NCBI GenBank assembly: GCA_022820805.1
Contig: JAJEEV010000040.1
Location: 1-43,564, forward strand
Length of the DNA: 43,564 nucleotides
Origin: Acidimicrobiia bacterium
GTDB lineage: Bacteria > Actinomycetota > Acidimicrobiia > Acidimicrobiales > Aldehydirespiratoraceae
Direction: 5' to 3'
A program made the translations under genes and the position numbers. The notes beneath the pieces are model-generated. The model was not told where the DNA came from, did not search any database, and saw only the letters and a program-made list of their open reading frames with translations. Positions 1-8,740 of the stretch are shown here, in pieces (position 1 is the stretch's first letter; each line of letters opens with the position of its first letter).

Positions 1-1152
1 GCGGCCGCGGCCGCGGCCCGGCGATCGGGCGGCGCCCGGCGCGTCGTAGAGGTCTCGTCGCCGGAAGTGCCCAGACCGCTCACCGTCCGGGTGCCCCCCG
101 AGGAGGTCCCCAAGTCCACGAAGGTTGCGCTGCTTACCGCGGCCGACGCCGCGGCCCGGTCCACCGACTCGGCCATCACCCAGGTGTCGGCCCGCTACGG
201 CGATGGCCGCCGCCGCATCCTGGTGGCCGACAGCGACGGCCTGTTCACCAGCGACGACCAGGTCCGCACCCTGTTCGCGGTGTCTTGCGTGGCCTCGGGC
301 GACACCGGCATGCAGACGGGCCGCGAGTCGGCGGGCCGCACCGCCGGATTCGAGCTGTTCGACCTCTACGACGTGGAGGACATGGCTCGCCGAGCCGCAC
401 GCAGGGCCCTCACCAAGCTCACCGCCCGGCCCGCGCCCAGCGGAGAGATGCCGGTGGTGGTTGGCCCCGGAGGCGGCGGCGTGCTGTTCCACGAGGCCTG
501 CGGGCACGGCCTGGAGGCCGACCTGGTGGCCAAGTCGGCCTCCGCGTTCGCCGGGCGCATCGGCGAGCGGGTGGCCGCGCCGACGGTGACGCTGGTGGAC
601 GACGGGACGATGGCTGGGGAGTGGGGCCATTACGGCATCGACGACGAGGGCAAGCCCGCGGCCCGAAACGTGCTGATCTCCGACGGGGTGCTGACCGACT
701 ACATGTGGGACCGGCTCCGGGCCCGCAGGGAGGGCAGGGCCAGTTCCGGCAACGGCCGCCGCCAGAGCTACCAGCACCTGCCCATGGTGCGGATGACCAA
801 CACCTACATCGAGAACGGCGACGCCAACCCCGACGACATCGTGGCCGACACGCCTCACGGCGTGTACGTGGCCCAGTTGGGCGGAGGTCAGGTCAACACC
901 GCCACCGGGGACTTCGTGTTCGGGATGACCGAGGCCTACCTGATCGAGAACGGCGAGATCACCGCGCCCATCCGGGAGGGCAACCTCATCGGCAACGGCC
1001 CGGAGGTGCTCACCCGGATCGACGCTCTCGGAAACGACTTCGCCATGGGATCGCCGGGAACCTGCGGCAAGGACGGACAGGGTGTCCCGGTGGGTGACGG
1101 CACGCCCACGCTGCGAGTTACTGCGCTGACGGTCGGCGGCACCGCCGCGTGA
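1..1152 (+). CDS. tldD: TldD metalloprotease, 5' truncated by window edge
   Basis: The zinc-binding subunit of the TldD/TldE (PmbA) protease, which in other bacteria degrades unfolded peptides and matures some modified peptides. The frame is open from base 1 with no convincing start, and the first visible residues already align with the middle of the N-terminal half, so roughly 80 residues lie outside the window. The metal motif HEACGH (HExxxH, first His codon at 490) is present. The third metal ligand is likely the Cys of GTCGKDGQ (codon at 1063), by analogy with E. coli TldD. The stop overlaps or just precedes tldE, so the two subunits are co-expressed. Identity is secure; the substrate is unknown. 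Confidence 0.95.
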   Translation, partial: AAAAAARRSGGARRVVEVSSPEVPRPLTVRVPPEEVPKSTKVALLTAADAAARSTDSAITQVSARYGDGRRRILVADSDGLFTSDDQVRTLFAVSCVASGDTGMQTGRESAGRTAGFELFDLYDVEDMARRAARRALTKLTARPAPSGEMPVVVGPGGGGVLFHEACGHGLEADLVAKSASAFAGRIGERVAAPTVTLVDDGTMAGEWGHYGIDDEGKPAARNVLISDGVLTDYMWDRLRARREGRASSGNGRRQSYQHLPMVRMTNTYIENGDANPDDIVADTPHGVYVAQLGGGQVNTATGDFVFGMTEAYLIENGEITAPIREGNLIGNGPEVLTRIDALGNDFAMGSPGTCGKDGQGVPVGDGTPTLRVTALTVGGTAA

Positions 1153-1193
1153 CGAGCCCCCTCATGTGGGATGATGCGGGGGGTCGTGGCGGC

Positions 1194-2546
1194 GTGAGTG
1201 AGAGTCAGAGTCTGCTGGACATCGCTCAGCGCGTCGCCGGTTGGGCCGGCGACGGTTTCGATGTCGAGGCCTTCGTTGCCCACGAGCGCGAGACCGAGGT
1301 GCGCGCCTACGAGGGCGAGGTGGAGTCACTGACCGCGGCTACGTCGCAGGGGATCGGTGTGCGGGTTGTGCGGGACGGGCGCCAGGGCTTCGCCTACGCC
1401 GCCGCGCTCGATGACGACACCCTGCGCGAGACCTTCGACGAGGCCCTGGACAACTCCAGCTTCGGCAGCGTCGACGAGTTCGCGGGCGTGGCCGAGCCCG
1501 ACGGCGTGGAGCCCGAGCCGCTGGACCTGTACCGCTCCGAACTGGCCGAGTTCCCGACCGAGGACAAGGTGGCCCTGGCCCTCGAACTGGAGCGGGTCAC
1601 CCTGGCCGCGGATCCGAGGGTGACCGGCGTCGAGTTCGCCGAGTACGCCGACTCGGTGTACGAGTCTGCGGTGGCCACATCCCGGGGCGTGGCCGCCACC
1701 GCCCGGGAGACCGGCTGCTACGTGACCGCCTACAGCCTGGCCACCGAGCGAGACGACACCCAGACCGGGTTCGGCTTCTCGGTCGGGCGCCATCCCGGCG
1801 AGCTGTCGGTGGAGACCGCCGGGACCGACGCAGCCGAGCGGGCCACCCGGCTGCTCGGCGCGACCAAGGCCCCCACCAGCCGGCTGACCGTCGTCCTCGC
1901 CCCCTACGTGACCGCCCGGCTGCTCGGCATCGTCGGCGCCACGCTCAGCGGCGAGGCCGTGCTCAAGGGCCGGTCGCTGTTCGCCGACCGGATGGACGAG
2001 GCCGTCGGGGCCACGTCGCTGACGCTGGTCGACGACGCCACCGACCCCGACGCCTTCACCGCGTCGGCCATCGACGCCGAGGGTCTGGCCACCCGGCGCA
2101 TCCCGCTGATCACCGACGGCGTCCTGCAGGCCTTCCTCTACGACACCTACACGGCCCGGCGGGCCGGGGTCACGTCCACCGGCTCGGCGGTCCGGGGCGG
2201 CTTCAAGGGAACCCCCGGTGTCGGCGCCCACGCCCTGAGGCTCACTCCCGGAAGCCGCACTCCCGACGAGATCGTGGCCGGCATCGACGACGGCCTGCTC
2301 GTGCAGGGCGTCACCGGCCTGCACAGCGGCGTGAACGCGGTGTCGGGCGACTTCTCGGTGGGTGCGGAGGGTCTGCGCATTCGCGGCGGCGAGAAGGCCG
2401 AGCCGGTTCGCGAGGTGACCATCGCGAGCACGATCCAGCGCCTGCTCCTGGATGTCGCCGAGGTGGGCTCCGACCTGGAATGGCTGCCGATGAGCGCAGC
2501 CGGGGTCACCCTCGCCATCGCCGACGTCACCATGTCCGGCACCTAG
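1194..2546 (+). CDS. tldE: TldE/PmbA, partner subunit of TldD protease
   Basis: The non-metal partner of TldD in the cytoplasmic TldDE heterodimer. The 450-residue length matches E. coli PmbA. It has the family N-terminus (an RETEVRAYEGEVESL block near residues 30-45) and the C-terminal SGVNAVSGDFSVGAEG block. It lacks the HExxxH motif, as expected for this subunit. I chose the GTG at 1194 because VSESQSLLDIAQR resembles the usual family start. A GTG at 1149 overlapping the tldD stop gives 15 extra residues and remains possible. It follows tldD directly and forms one operon with it, probably with uppP downstream (33-bp gap). Confidence 0.92.
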   Translation: MSESQSLLDIAQRVAGWAGDGFDVEAFVAHERETEVRAYEGEVESLTAATSQGIGVRVVRDGRQGFAYAAALDDDTLRETFDEALDNSSFGSVDEFAGVAEPDGVEPEPLDLYRSELAEFPTEDKVALALELERVTLAADPRVTGVEFAEYADSVYESAVATSRGVAATARETGCYVTAYSLATERDDTQTGFGFSVGRHPGELSVETAGTDAAERATRLLGATKAPTSRLTVVLAPYVTARLLGIVGATLSGEAVLKGRSLFADRMDEAVGATSLTLVDDATDPDAFTASAIDAEGLATRRIPLITDGVLQAFLYDTYTARRAGVTSTGSAVRGGFKGTPGVGAHALRLTPGSRTPDEIVAGIDDGLLVQGVTGLHSGVNAVSGDFSVGAEGLRIRGGEKAEPVREVTIASTIQRLLLDVAEVGSDLEWLPMSAAGVTLAIADVTMSGT

Positions 2547-2579
2547 GGCCTGGGGCCGAGCGAGCGTGTAGGTCCCGCC

Positions 2580-3392
2580 ATGCCGATCCTCCACGCCATC
2601 GTCCTCGGAATCGTGCAGGGTCTCTCGGAGTTCCTGCCGGTCTCCTCAAGCGGCCATCTGGTGCTGGTCCGCTGGCTGTTCGGCTGGGACGACCTGTCGG
2701 GCGACACTGCCACCGCCTTCGATGTGGCTGTGCACGTCGGCACGCTGATCGGTGCAGCCGCCTACCTGCGCCGAGACATCGCCACCTATGTACGGGCGGC
2801 CCTGTCGCCGATGCTGGGTCGGCGTCCGGTCGGACCCGACGGCCACGTCGGGTGGGCCCTGGTCGTGTCGGCTGCGCCGGCCGGGGTGGTGGGCGTGGTC
2901 GCGGGCGATGCGCTGCGGGGCTCGGGCGGAGTGGTGGCGGTGGCGGTGGCGCTGATCGTGTTCGGGCTGCTGCTGGGCGCCTCGGACCGCACGGCCGAGC
3001 GCCGCGGCGTCGAGGACTTCGGCATCGGCCATGCCCTGGTGATGGGCGCGGGCCAGGCGCTGGCGTTGCAGCCGGGGGTCTCTCGTGCTGGGGTGACCAT
3101 GACCGTCGCCCGGGCGCTCCGGTACGGGCGTGAGGCGGCTGTGCGGCTGGCCTTCCTGATGAGCCTCCCGGTGATCGCCGGGGCCGGGGTCTACGGCCTC
3201 CTCGGCCTGAGCGTCCCGTCGTCGCTGTGGCCTGCGCTCGGCTGGGGCACCGCGTCGGCTGCAGTCACCGGATGGCTGGCCGTCTGGGGAACCACCCAGA
3301 TCGTGGCCCGGGTGAACCTGCAGCCCTTCGTCGTCTACCGCGTTCTAGCCGGGGCTGCGGTCCTCGCCCTAGCCGCCACCCCCTGGCGCTGA
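2580..3392 (+). CDS. uppP: Undecaprenyl-diphosphatase UppP/BacA
   Basis: An integral membrane phosphatase that regenerates undecaprenyl phosphate from the diphosphate during peptidoglycan and wall polymer synthesis; overexpression gives bacitracin tolerance in known cases. The family signature GLSEFLPVSSSGH lies at residues 14-26, including E17 and H26. The second signature PGVSRAG contains R169. Several hydrophobic helices span the 270 residues, which is the normal length. The ATG start lies 33 bp after tldE. No strong ribosome binding site is visible, so it may be translated from the tldDE transcript. It converges with the SAF-domain gene on the other strand. Confidence 0.96.
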   Translation: MPILHAIVLGIVQGLSEFLPVSSSGHLVLVRWLFGWDDLSGDTATAFDVAVHVGTLIGAAAYLRRDIATYVRAALSPMLGRRPVGPDGHVGWALVVSAAPAGVVGVVAGDALRGSGGVVAVAVALIVFGLLLGASDRTAERRGVEDFGIGHALVMGAGQALALQPGVSRAGVTMTVARALRYGREAAVRLAFLMSLPVIAGAGVYGLLGLSVPSSLWPALGWGTASAAVTGWLAVWGTTQIVARVNLQPFVVYRVLAGAAVLALAATPWR

Positions 3393-3410
3393 TCCCCCGG
3401 GGGTCCCTTC

Positions 3411-3468
3411 CCGGAATTGGCAGTGAAACGCACGCCAGCCGTGCAAAACGCTGTCAATTACTATCCGG
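3411..3468. terminator. Candidate bidirectional hairpin between convergent genes
   Basis: The spacer between uppP and the convergent SAF-domain gene holds AATTGGCAG at 3415-3423 and CTGTCAATT at 3451-3459. These pair at eight of nine positions, and an inner CACG/CGTG pair sits between them. Outer CCGG bases at both ends could extend the structure. The location fits a shared terminator, but there is no U tract, so a Rho-independent role is only inferred. Confidence 0.4.
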
Positions 3469-3994
3469 GGGTGGTGCTGCCGGGGGAGCGGTTGGCGGGG
3501 GTGGGGACTAGTACTAGGACCACGCCGCCGGTTGTTAGCGCGTCGACGGTGGGGTCCACCTGGGGGACGGGCACGGCCAGGATCACCTCGTCCTCGCCGG
3601 CCGAGACCACCGGCGCGCCCAGCACGACCGCAGCCCCGTCGAGCACCGCATGGACGTCCACCACGTCGCCCGCCGCGAACATCTCGCTGTCAACGGGCAC
3701 GGACACCCCGCGGGTGTCGGGCGGAAGCTGAGACGACGGTCCCGGAGGCTCGGCGGCCTCCGGCGCTGGAGGCGGGTCAGCGGGACCGTCGCCGAGGGCG
3801 GCGAGCGCGGCGAGCGCGGCTCCGACGGCCGCGGCCCAGCGCAGCCACCGGTGGCGGTACAGCATGATCCTGAGCCGCCCGGCCGTCCCCCGCGGGCGCA
3901 CCGACGGCCTCGCCGGCGACGGCGAACTGCGGAACGGTCCGAAGCGCGGCTTCGGGGAGTCCAAGCCAGGGGCGGCTGGGGTGGCGGGCGACAT
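3461..3994 (-). CDS. SAF-domain membrane-anchored protein (CpaB-like)
   Basis: A 177-residue protein with a Pro/Arg-rich cytoplasmic N-terminus, one predicted membrane segment (about residues 50-68, WLRWAAAVGAALAALAALG), a Pro-rich linker, then a compact beta domain beginning RGVSVPVDSEMFAAGDVVDV. That last stretch resembles the SAF domain of CpaB/RcpC-type Flp pilus assembly proteins. Start: ATG at 3994, preceded by a perfect AGGAGG about 4 nt upstream. Small SAF proteins next to an FmdB-like gene are recurrent in actinobacteria, as far as I recall. No pilus genes are in this window, so a pilus role is not supported. Probable role: envelope-associated, unknown. Confidence 0.75.
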   Translation of the reverse strand: MSPATPAAPGLDSPKPRFGPFRSSPSPARPSVRPRGTAGRLRIMLYRHRWLRWAAAVGAALAALAALGDGPADPPPAPEAAEPPGPSSQLPPDTRGVSVPVDSEMFAAGDVVDVHAVLDGAAVVLGAPVVSAGEDEVILAVPVPQVDPTVDALTTGGVVLVLVPTPANRSPGSTTPG

Positions 3995-4051
3995 CGAGCC
4001 TCCTGTGAACGACCGAGCTCGGTCCTGCGGATGCGTTGAGCGACCCCGAGG

Positions 4052-4071
4052 GGTTCGGAATAGTCCGAACC
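4052..4071. promoter_or_regulatory. Perfect 8-bp inverted repeat upstream of SAF gene
   Basis: GGTTCGGA at 4052-4059 and TCCGAACC at 4064-4071 are perfect inverted arms around a 4-nt loop. They lie in the 116-bp gap between the end of the FmdB-like gene and the start of the SAF gene. This could be an attenuating hairpin, a terminator of the upstream gene, or an operator. No U tract follows on the minus strand. Confidence 0.45.
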
Positions 4072-4110
4072 GGAGGGGACGGCCGCTGGGGGCGGCGAGG
4101 CGCTGGGGCG

Positions 4111-4527
4111 CTAGGTGGAGGAGGAGGCGCCGGCGTCGGCCTTGGCCCGCCCCGCTTCCGAACTCGAACTCGAACTCGAGCTCGACGAGGATGACGACGA
4201 GTCCTTTCTCGAGGAGGACGAGGAGTCCGAACTCGACGAATCCTTCGAGGACGACGAGTCCTTGCTGGACGAGTCCTTCGAGGAGTCCGACTCGCGCTCC
4301 TTGCGGCGGCCCTTGGCGTTGCTGCCGTGGTCGTTCTTGTAGAAGCCGTCGCCCTTGAAGGCGATGGCCACCCCGCTGAACACCTTCTTCACCGACCCCT
4401 CGCCCGGAGCGACACATGCAGCCGGGCCACCCTCCGACGGGCACACCGTCAGCGTGTCGTCGCTGAACGACTGCCTCACCTCGAACTGCGCCGAGCAGCG
4501 CTCGCAGCGGTAGTCGTACATCGGCAC
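4111..4527 (-). CDS. FmdB-type zinc-ribbon protein with serine-rich tail
   Basis: A 138-residue protein beginning PMYDYRCERC, the canonical N-terminus of the FmdB/CxxC_CxxC_SSSS family. Two cysteine pairs (YRC/ERC and TVC/AAC) would bind one zinc. A conserved VKKVFSGVAIAFKGDGFY block follows, then about 60 residues made almost entirely of Ser, Lys, Asp and Arg. The mycobacterial relative Rv0991c (Ruc) is a redox-regulated chaperone with a disordered serine-rich tail; a similar job here is inference. Start: GTG at 4527, because the zinc ribbon begins right there. A -10-like TATCCT lies 8 nt upstream, so translation may be leaderless. It is divergent from plsY. Confidence 0.88.
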   Translation of the reverse strand: MPMYDYRCERCSAQFEVRQSFSDDTLTVCPSEGGPAACVAPGEGSVKKVFSGVAIAFKGDGFYKNDHGSNAKGRRKERESDSSKDSSSKDSSSSKDSSSSDSSSSSRKDSSSSSSSSSSSSSSEAGRAKADAGASSST

Positions 4528-4535
4528 GGCGGCGA

Positions 4536-4541
4536 AGGATA
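4536..4541 (-). promoter_or_regulatory. -10 element for leaderless FmdB-like gene
   Basis: On the minus strand the hexamer TATCCT ends 8 nt before the GTG start of the FmdB-like gene, and there is no Shine-Dalgarno match. This spacing puts the transcription start at or next to the start codon. It is one of ten similarly placed hexamers in the window. Confidence 0.5.
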
Positions 4542-4603
4542 ACCGCACCTCGATACGGCGACACCGGACGCCGTCCGGTCCGGCACGCCCGACGAGCCGC
4601 ACC

Positions 4604-4609
4604 TACGAT
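4604..4609 (+). promoter_or_regulatory. -10 element for leaderless plsY
   Basis: TACGAT ends 6 nt before the plsY GTG and no ribosome binding site is present, so the mRNA probably starts at the GTG. It faces the FmdB-like promoter, giving two back-to-back promoters within about 90 bp. Confidence 0.5.
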
Positions 4610-4615
4610 TCCGGC

Positions 4616-5200
4616 GTGACGGTATGGATGGTCGTCGCCTTCGTGGCGGCCTACATCGCGGGCATGTTCCCCACCGCGACGCTGGCAGGGAGGATGATCG
4701 GCCACGACCCCACCAGCGAGGGATCGGGCAACCCGGGCGCCACCAACATCTACCGGCTCGGCGGCCGCCTCGCAGGGGTGGCCGTGGCGCTGGGCGACAT
4801 GGCCAAGGGAGCCCTGCCCATCGCAGTGGCACTGCTGCTGTGGGACCGGCCCGAAGCGATGGCGGCATGGATCGGCTCGGTGGCGGGCCACGTGTGGCCG
4901 GCGGTGCGGCGGTTCCGGGGCGGCAAGGGGATGGCGACCGCGGGCGGCGGCGGCCTCGTGCTCGACCCGGTCATCGGGCTGATCTGCGTGGTGGTGTTCT
5001 TCGGTATGGTCCGCCTGACCCGGGTGGCCGCGCTCGGCTCGCTGAGCGTCGGTGTCGTGTATCCCTTGCTGTCCCTCCTGCTGGGCTGGCCCGGCCCCGA
5101 GGTCATCGTGGCGGCTGTCGTGATGGGACTGATGGCGATGCGCCACCACGGCAATATCGTGCGATTGTGGCGCGGCACCGAGCGAAGACTCAAGAAGTGA
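4616..5200 (+). CDS. plsY: Acyl-phosphate:glycerol-3-phosphate acyltransferase PlsY
   Basis: A membrane enzyme that transfers the acyl group from acyl-phosphate to the sn-1 position of glycerol 3-phosphate, the first step of phospholipid synthesis. Three family loops are visible: GSGNPGATNIYR (near residues 37-48), HVWPAVRRFRGGKGMAT (near 91-107) and MRHHGNIVRLWRGTE near the C-terminus. The hydrophobic pattern fits five membrane segments, and the 194-residue length is normal. GTG start with no Shine-Dalgarno sequence and a -10 hexamer immediately upstream. plsX is not in the window; a PlsC-family gene lies at 36234. Confidence 0.95.
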   Translation: MTVWMVVAFVAAYIAGMFPTATLAGRMIGHDPTSEGSGNPGATNIYRLGGRLAGVAVALGDMAKGALPIAVALLLWDRPEAMAAWIGSVAGHVWPAVRRFRGGKGMATAGGGGLVLDPVIGLICVVVFFGMVRLTRVAALGSLSVGVVYPLLSLLLGWPGPEVIVAAVVMGLMAMRHHGNIVRLWRGTERRLKK

Positions 5201-5264
5201 GCGGACACTCGGCCGGTTCCGATCCGACTGCTGGGTCCGGCTGTCGAGGCTGGGGCCGGACTCG

Positions 5265-6482
5265 ATGATTCCCCTCCAGGAGGCCCGGGAACATGTCCTC
5301 TCCCGGATCGAGACGCTGCCGGCACGCCGGGTCCGGCTGGACGAGGCCCTCGGCCTGGTGCTGGCCGAGCCGGTGTTCTCCGCCGAGCCGATCCCGGGAT
5401 TCGCCAACACGGCCATGGACGGCTACGCGCTGCGGGCCGCCGACACCCGCGGCGCCCCCGTCGAGCTGGAGGTGGTCGGCACCATCGGCGCCGGCGACGA
5501 CGGATCCCTCTGCGTCGGCCAGGGCCAGGCCGCCCGGATCATGACCGGGGCGCCCATCCCCGACGGCGCCGACGCGGTCGTCAAGGTCGAGCTCACCCGG
5601 CGGCTCGACGGCCAGGACGGCCAGGACGACCGGGTCTTGGTGGAGGCCTCGATCAAGGCCGGCAACCACATCCGCCACCCCGGCGAGGACGTCGCCGACG
5701 GCGAGCAGGTGCTCGCGGAGGGCACGGTGGTGACGCCCGGAAGGGTCGGTCTACTCGCCGCCGTGGGCGCTTACACCGTCTCCGCGCACGGCCGGCCCCG
5801 GGTGGGGGTGCTGTCCACCGGCGACGAGCTCGCCGACACTCCCGGACCGCTGCGGAGGGGCCAGATTCGCGACACCAACCGCCGCACCCTGCTGTCACTG
5901 GTGTCGGAGGCGGGCTTCGAAGGGGTGGATCTGGGGATCGCCCCCGACCGACCCGACGACATCTCCGAGGCGTTCCTGGCCGGGGCGGCGGACTGCGACG
6001 CGGTCCTGTCGTCGGGGGGCGTGTCGATGGGGGACTTCGACTACGTCAAGGTGGTGCTGGACGAGATCGGCGAGATGCGCTGGATGCAGATCGCCATCAA
6101 GCCGGCCAAGCCGTTCGCCTTCGGCCTGGTCGGCGGGACCCCGGTGTTCGGCCTGCCGGGCAACCCGGTGTCGTCGATGGTGAGCTTCGAGCTGCTGGCC
6201 AAGCCCGGGCTCAGGGCCATGGCGGGCCACGGTTCCGACGACCTCGGCCCCGAGCTGGTGAGGGCAGTCAGCGACGACAAGCTCGGACACCGCAGCGACG
6301 GCAAGACCCACTTCGTGAGGGTGGGCGCCCGGCGCGACGAGCAGGGCGTGCTGCGGGTGGCCCGGTCCGGCGGGCAGGGATCCCACCAGCTCGCAGCCAT
6401 GACGCGGGCCGACGCCCTGGCGGTGGTGCCCGACGGCGCGCCGGCGGGAGTGGGCGACCCGGTCGACGTAATAGTCCTGTAG
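5265..6482 (+). CDS. moeA: Molybdopterin molybdenumtransferase MoeA / Glp-type gephyrin homologue
   Basis: Inserts molybdate into adenylylated molybdopterin, the last step of molybdenum cofactor synthesis. It has the expected domains: an N-terminal region with NTAMDGYAL, a beta barrel, the MoCF/Mog-like domain with GDEL and SSGGVSMGDFDYVK, the FGLPGNPVSSMVSFELL segment, and a C-terminal beta domain. The 405-residue length is typical. All recognised functional motifs are present, so it should be catalytically competent. It precedes moaA and moaC and lies 1.8 kb before a GlpR-like membrane gene. In Corynebacterium a MoeA homologue called Glp binds FtsZ and GlpR, so a second role in division is possible but inferred. 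Confidence 0.93.
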   Translation: MIPLQEAREHVLSRIETLPARRVRLDEALGLVLAEPVFSAEPIPGFANTAMDGYALRAADTRGAPVELEVVGTIGAGDDGSLCVGQGQAARIMTGAPIPDGADAVVKVELTRRLDGQDGQDDRVLVEASIKAGNHIRHPGEDVADGEQVLAEGTVVTPGRVGLLAAVGAYTVSAHGRPRVGVLSTGDELADTPGPLRRGQIRDTNRRTLLSLVSEAGFEGVDLGIAPDRPDDISEAFLAGAADCDAVLSSGGVSMGDFDYVKVVLDEIGEMRWMQIAIKPAKPFAFGLVGGTPVFGLPGNPVSSMVSFELLAKPGLRAMAGHGSDDLGPELVRAVSDDKLGHRSDGKTHFVRVGARRDEQGVLRVARSGGQGSHQLAAMTRADALAVVPDGAPAGVGDPVDVIVL

Positions 6483-6540
6483 TAGGGGCCACGCGCCGGG
6501 CGGCCGGGCGTCCGGCAGGCCGGGGCGGGTGGGGGGCCGT

Positions 6541-6546
6541 TAGGCT
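6541..6546 (+). promoter_or_regulatory. -10 element for leaderless moaA
   Basis: TAGGCT ends 8 nt before the moaA ATG; no ribosome binding site lies between them. This suggests that moaA-moaC have their own promoter in addition to any read-through from moeA. Confidence 0.42.
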
Positions 6547-6554
6547 GCACGGCA

Positions 6555-7538
6555 ATGGCGGAGCAGCTCGTCGACAGCTTCGGGCGGGTCCACCGGGACC
6601 TGAGAATCTCGGTCACGGACCGGTGCAACTTCCGGTGCACCTACTGCATGCCCGCAGAGGGCCTTGAATGGCTGCCCCGCGACGAGATCCTCACCTTCGA
6701 GGAGATCACCCGGGTAGCCCGCATCATGGTGGAGCGCTACGGAGTCAACGGCATCCGTCTCACTGGCGGCGAGCCGACCGTGCGGGCCAACCTGCCCACG
6801 CTGGTCGAGATGCTGGCCGGCCTCGGCACCGATCTGGCCATGACCACCAACGGCGTGTCGCTGCCGTTGCTGGCCGCCGACCTGCGGGCTGCGGGCCTGC
6901 GGCGAGTGAACGTCTCATGCGACTCGCTGCGGCCGGAGCGCTTCGAGGAGCTCACCCGCCGCGACGGCCTCGCCCGGGTGCTCGACGGCATCGACGCGGC
7001 CCGTGACGCCGGCTTCGACCCGGTCAAGGTCAACTGCGTGGTGATGCGCGGGGTCAACGACGACGAGATCGCCGACTTCGTCGAGTTCGGGCGGACGAAG
7101 GGCGTCGAAGTACGCTTCATCGAGTTCATGCCCCTCGACGCCGACGGCATCTGGACGAACAATCTCGTGGTCGGTGTGAACGAGATCCTGGCCCGGGTCA
7201 ACGAGGCCAGCCCGGTGGAGCCGGTCGAGCGCACCTCCGCGCCGGCAAGCCGTTACCGCTTCGCCGACGGATCGGGCCACGTGGGCATCGTCGCATCGGT
7301 GAGCGACTCCTTCTGCTCGACCTGCGACCGGGTGCGTCTCACCGCCGACGGGCAGTTCCGCAACTGCCTGTTCGCGGTGACCGAGACGGACGTGCGGGCA
7401 CTGCTGCGAGCCGGCGCCGACGACGACGAGATCGCCGCCGCGCTGGAGGCGTCGGTGGCGTCGAAGTGGGCCGGCCACCAGATCAACAGGGTCAACTTCA
7501 TCAAGCCCCGCCGATCCATGTCGCAGATCGGCGGCTGA
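6555..7538 (+). CDS. moaA: GTP 3',8-cyclase MoaA (radical SAM)
   Basis: Catalyses the first step of molybdenum cofactor synthesis, converting GTP to 3',8-cyclo-H2GTP. The radical SAM cluster motif CNFRCTYC supplies C24, C28 and C31. The second 4Fe-4S cluster, which binds the GTP purine, is formed by C254, C257 and C271 in the CSTC...RNC segment. The protein ends in the conserved Gly-Gly dipeptide that is needed for activity in known MoaA. At 327 residues it is full length. It is followed after 3 bp by moaC. Confidence 0.97.
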   Translation: MAEQLVDSFGRVHRDLRISVTDRCNFRCTYCMPAEGLEWLPRDEILTFEEITRVARIMVERYGVNGIRLTGGEPTVRANLPTLVEMLAGLGTDLAMTTNGVSLPLLAADLRAAGLRRVNVSCDSLRPERFEELTRRDGLARVLDGIDAARDAGFDPVKVNCVVMRGVNDDEIADFVEFGRTKGVEVRFIEFMPLDADGIWTNNLVVGVNEILARVNEASPVEPVERTSAPASRYRFADGSGHVGIVASVSDSFCSTCDRVRLTADGQFRNCLFAVTETDVRALLRAGADDDEIAAALEASVASKWAGHQINRVNFIKPRRSMSQIGG

Positions 7539-7541
7539 TCG

Positions 7542-8015
<474 letters not shown>

Positions 8016-8250
8016 TCGTGGGCTGATCGTCGGCTGATCATCTCCACACAGATCGCGGTGAGGAACCGTGAACATGGCTCGGTGGGTACCGATCTCCCCA
8101 GATATCCACCACTTGGCTGTTGGTGCCTGCCATTCTGGAGGGTGCCGTCGTCTGCATGTACGGGTCGTCGAAGCGGCGCGCGGTGCGCATGGTGCGCATC
8201 CGCCGGGGTGTCGGCGTCTCGATCCGATTCAAACGAGGAGGAACCAGTCT

Positions 8251-8730
8251 GTGACTCTCATCGTGTTGGCAGTGCTGGCGGCAGCGTGGCTGGGATACTT
8301 CGTGCTGTGGTACCGCGAGCGGCGGGCCTCCCAGCCGATCCGAACTGGCGAGATGAGCTACAACCGCCCCTTCACCTCCACGGACCGCCGGCCTGCGCTG
8401 GCCGCAGGGCTCGGTCCGGCAACCAGACCCCGCGGCGATCTGTTCGAGGTACCGCGGTCGCGCCAGCAGGCCCTGTCTCGTCGCCGGCAGGTGGCAATCG
8501 TGCTGGGGTCGGTGGCCGGCACCTCCCTGCTGGCCGTGCCCGTCGCCGGCGCGGCCGCCCTGGCCGTCCACGTGATTGCCGACATGGCCCTTCTGCTGTT
8601 CGCCTTCGGCGCGTTCCGCCGCCAGCAGGTCGTGGCGCCGGGCATGGCTGAGGTGCGGGTGCTCTATCCCCAGCGGCCGGCGGCCGCCGAGACTGTGATT
8701 GCGCCGTTGAGGCGAGTCGTGAACGGCTGA
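8251..8730 (+). CDS. GlpR/SepX-like membrane protein near moeA
   Basis: A 159-residue protein. Residues 3-21 form a membrane segment followed by WYRERR, then a basic hydrophilic stretch with a RRR motif (77-79), and a long second hydrophobic region (81-122) that may hold two helices. This layout and the N-terminus resemble actinobacterial GlpR/SepX, the membrane receptor of the gephyrin-like protein Glp in division. The start is fixed by GAGGAGGA about 9 nt before GTG 8251. The 235-bp spacer after moaC contains nothing I can identify. The family assignment rests on architecture and neighbourhood, not on a strong motif. Confidence 0.6.
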   Translation: MTLIVLAVLAAAWLGYFVLWYRERRASQPIRTGEMSYNRPFTSTDRRPALAAGLGPATRPRGDLFEVPRSRQQALSRRRQVAIVLGSVAGTSLLAVPVAGAAALAVHVIADMALLLFAFGAFRRQQVVAPGMAEVRVLYPQRPAAAETVIAPLRRVVNG

Positions 8731-8740
8731 AGCTCACCCG

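Noticed and set aside
1..18. GCGGCC repeat including a NotI site, resembling a cloning linker
   Set aside because: It reads in frame as an alanine run continuous with tldD, so natural coding sequence is the simpler explanation.
3394..3403. CCCCCGGGGG palindrome after uppP
   Set aside because: It has no loop and is short; in GC-rich DNA it is not a convincing terminator or site.
4115..4342. A highly acidic Glu/Asp/Leu/Ser open frame opposite the serine-rich tail
   Set aside because: It is the complement of serine codons in the FmdB-like gene; no start signal or family likeness.
3461..5416. A 651-codon open frame on the minus strand
   Set aside because: It runs antisense through plsY and covers the FmdB-like gene in another frame. 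Only its last 177 codons, from ATG 3994, have a ribosome binding site and sensible protein features.
8016..8250. Repeated GGCTGATC words after moaC, possible regulatory RNA
   Set aside because: The repeats are short and partly coding, and I see no stable fold or riboswitch-like core, including no clear molybdenum-cofactor motif.
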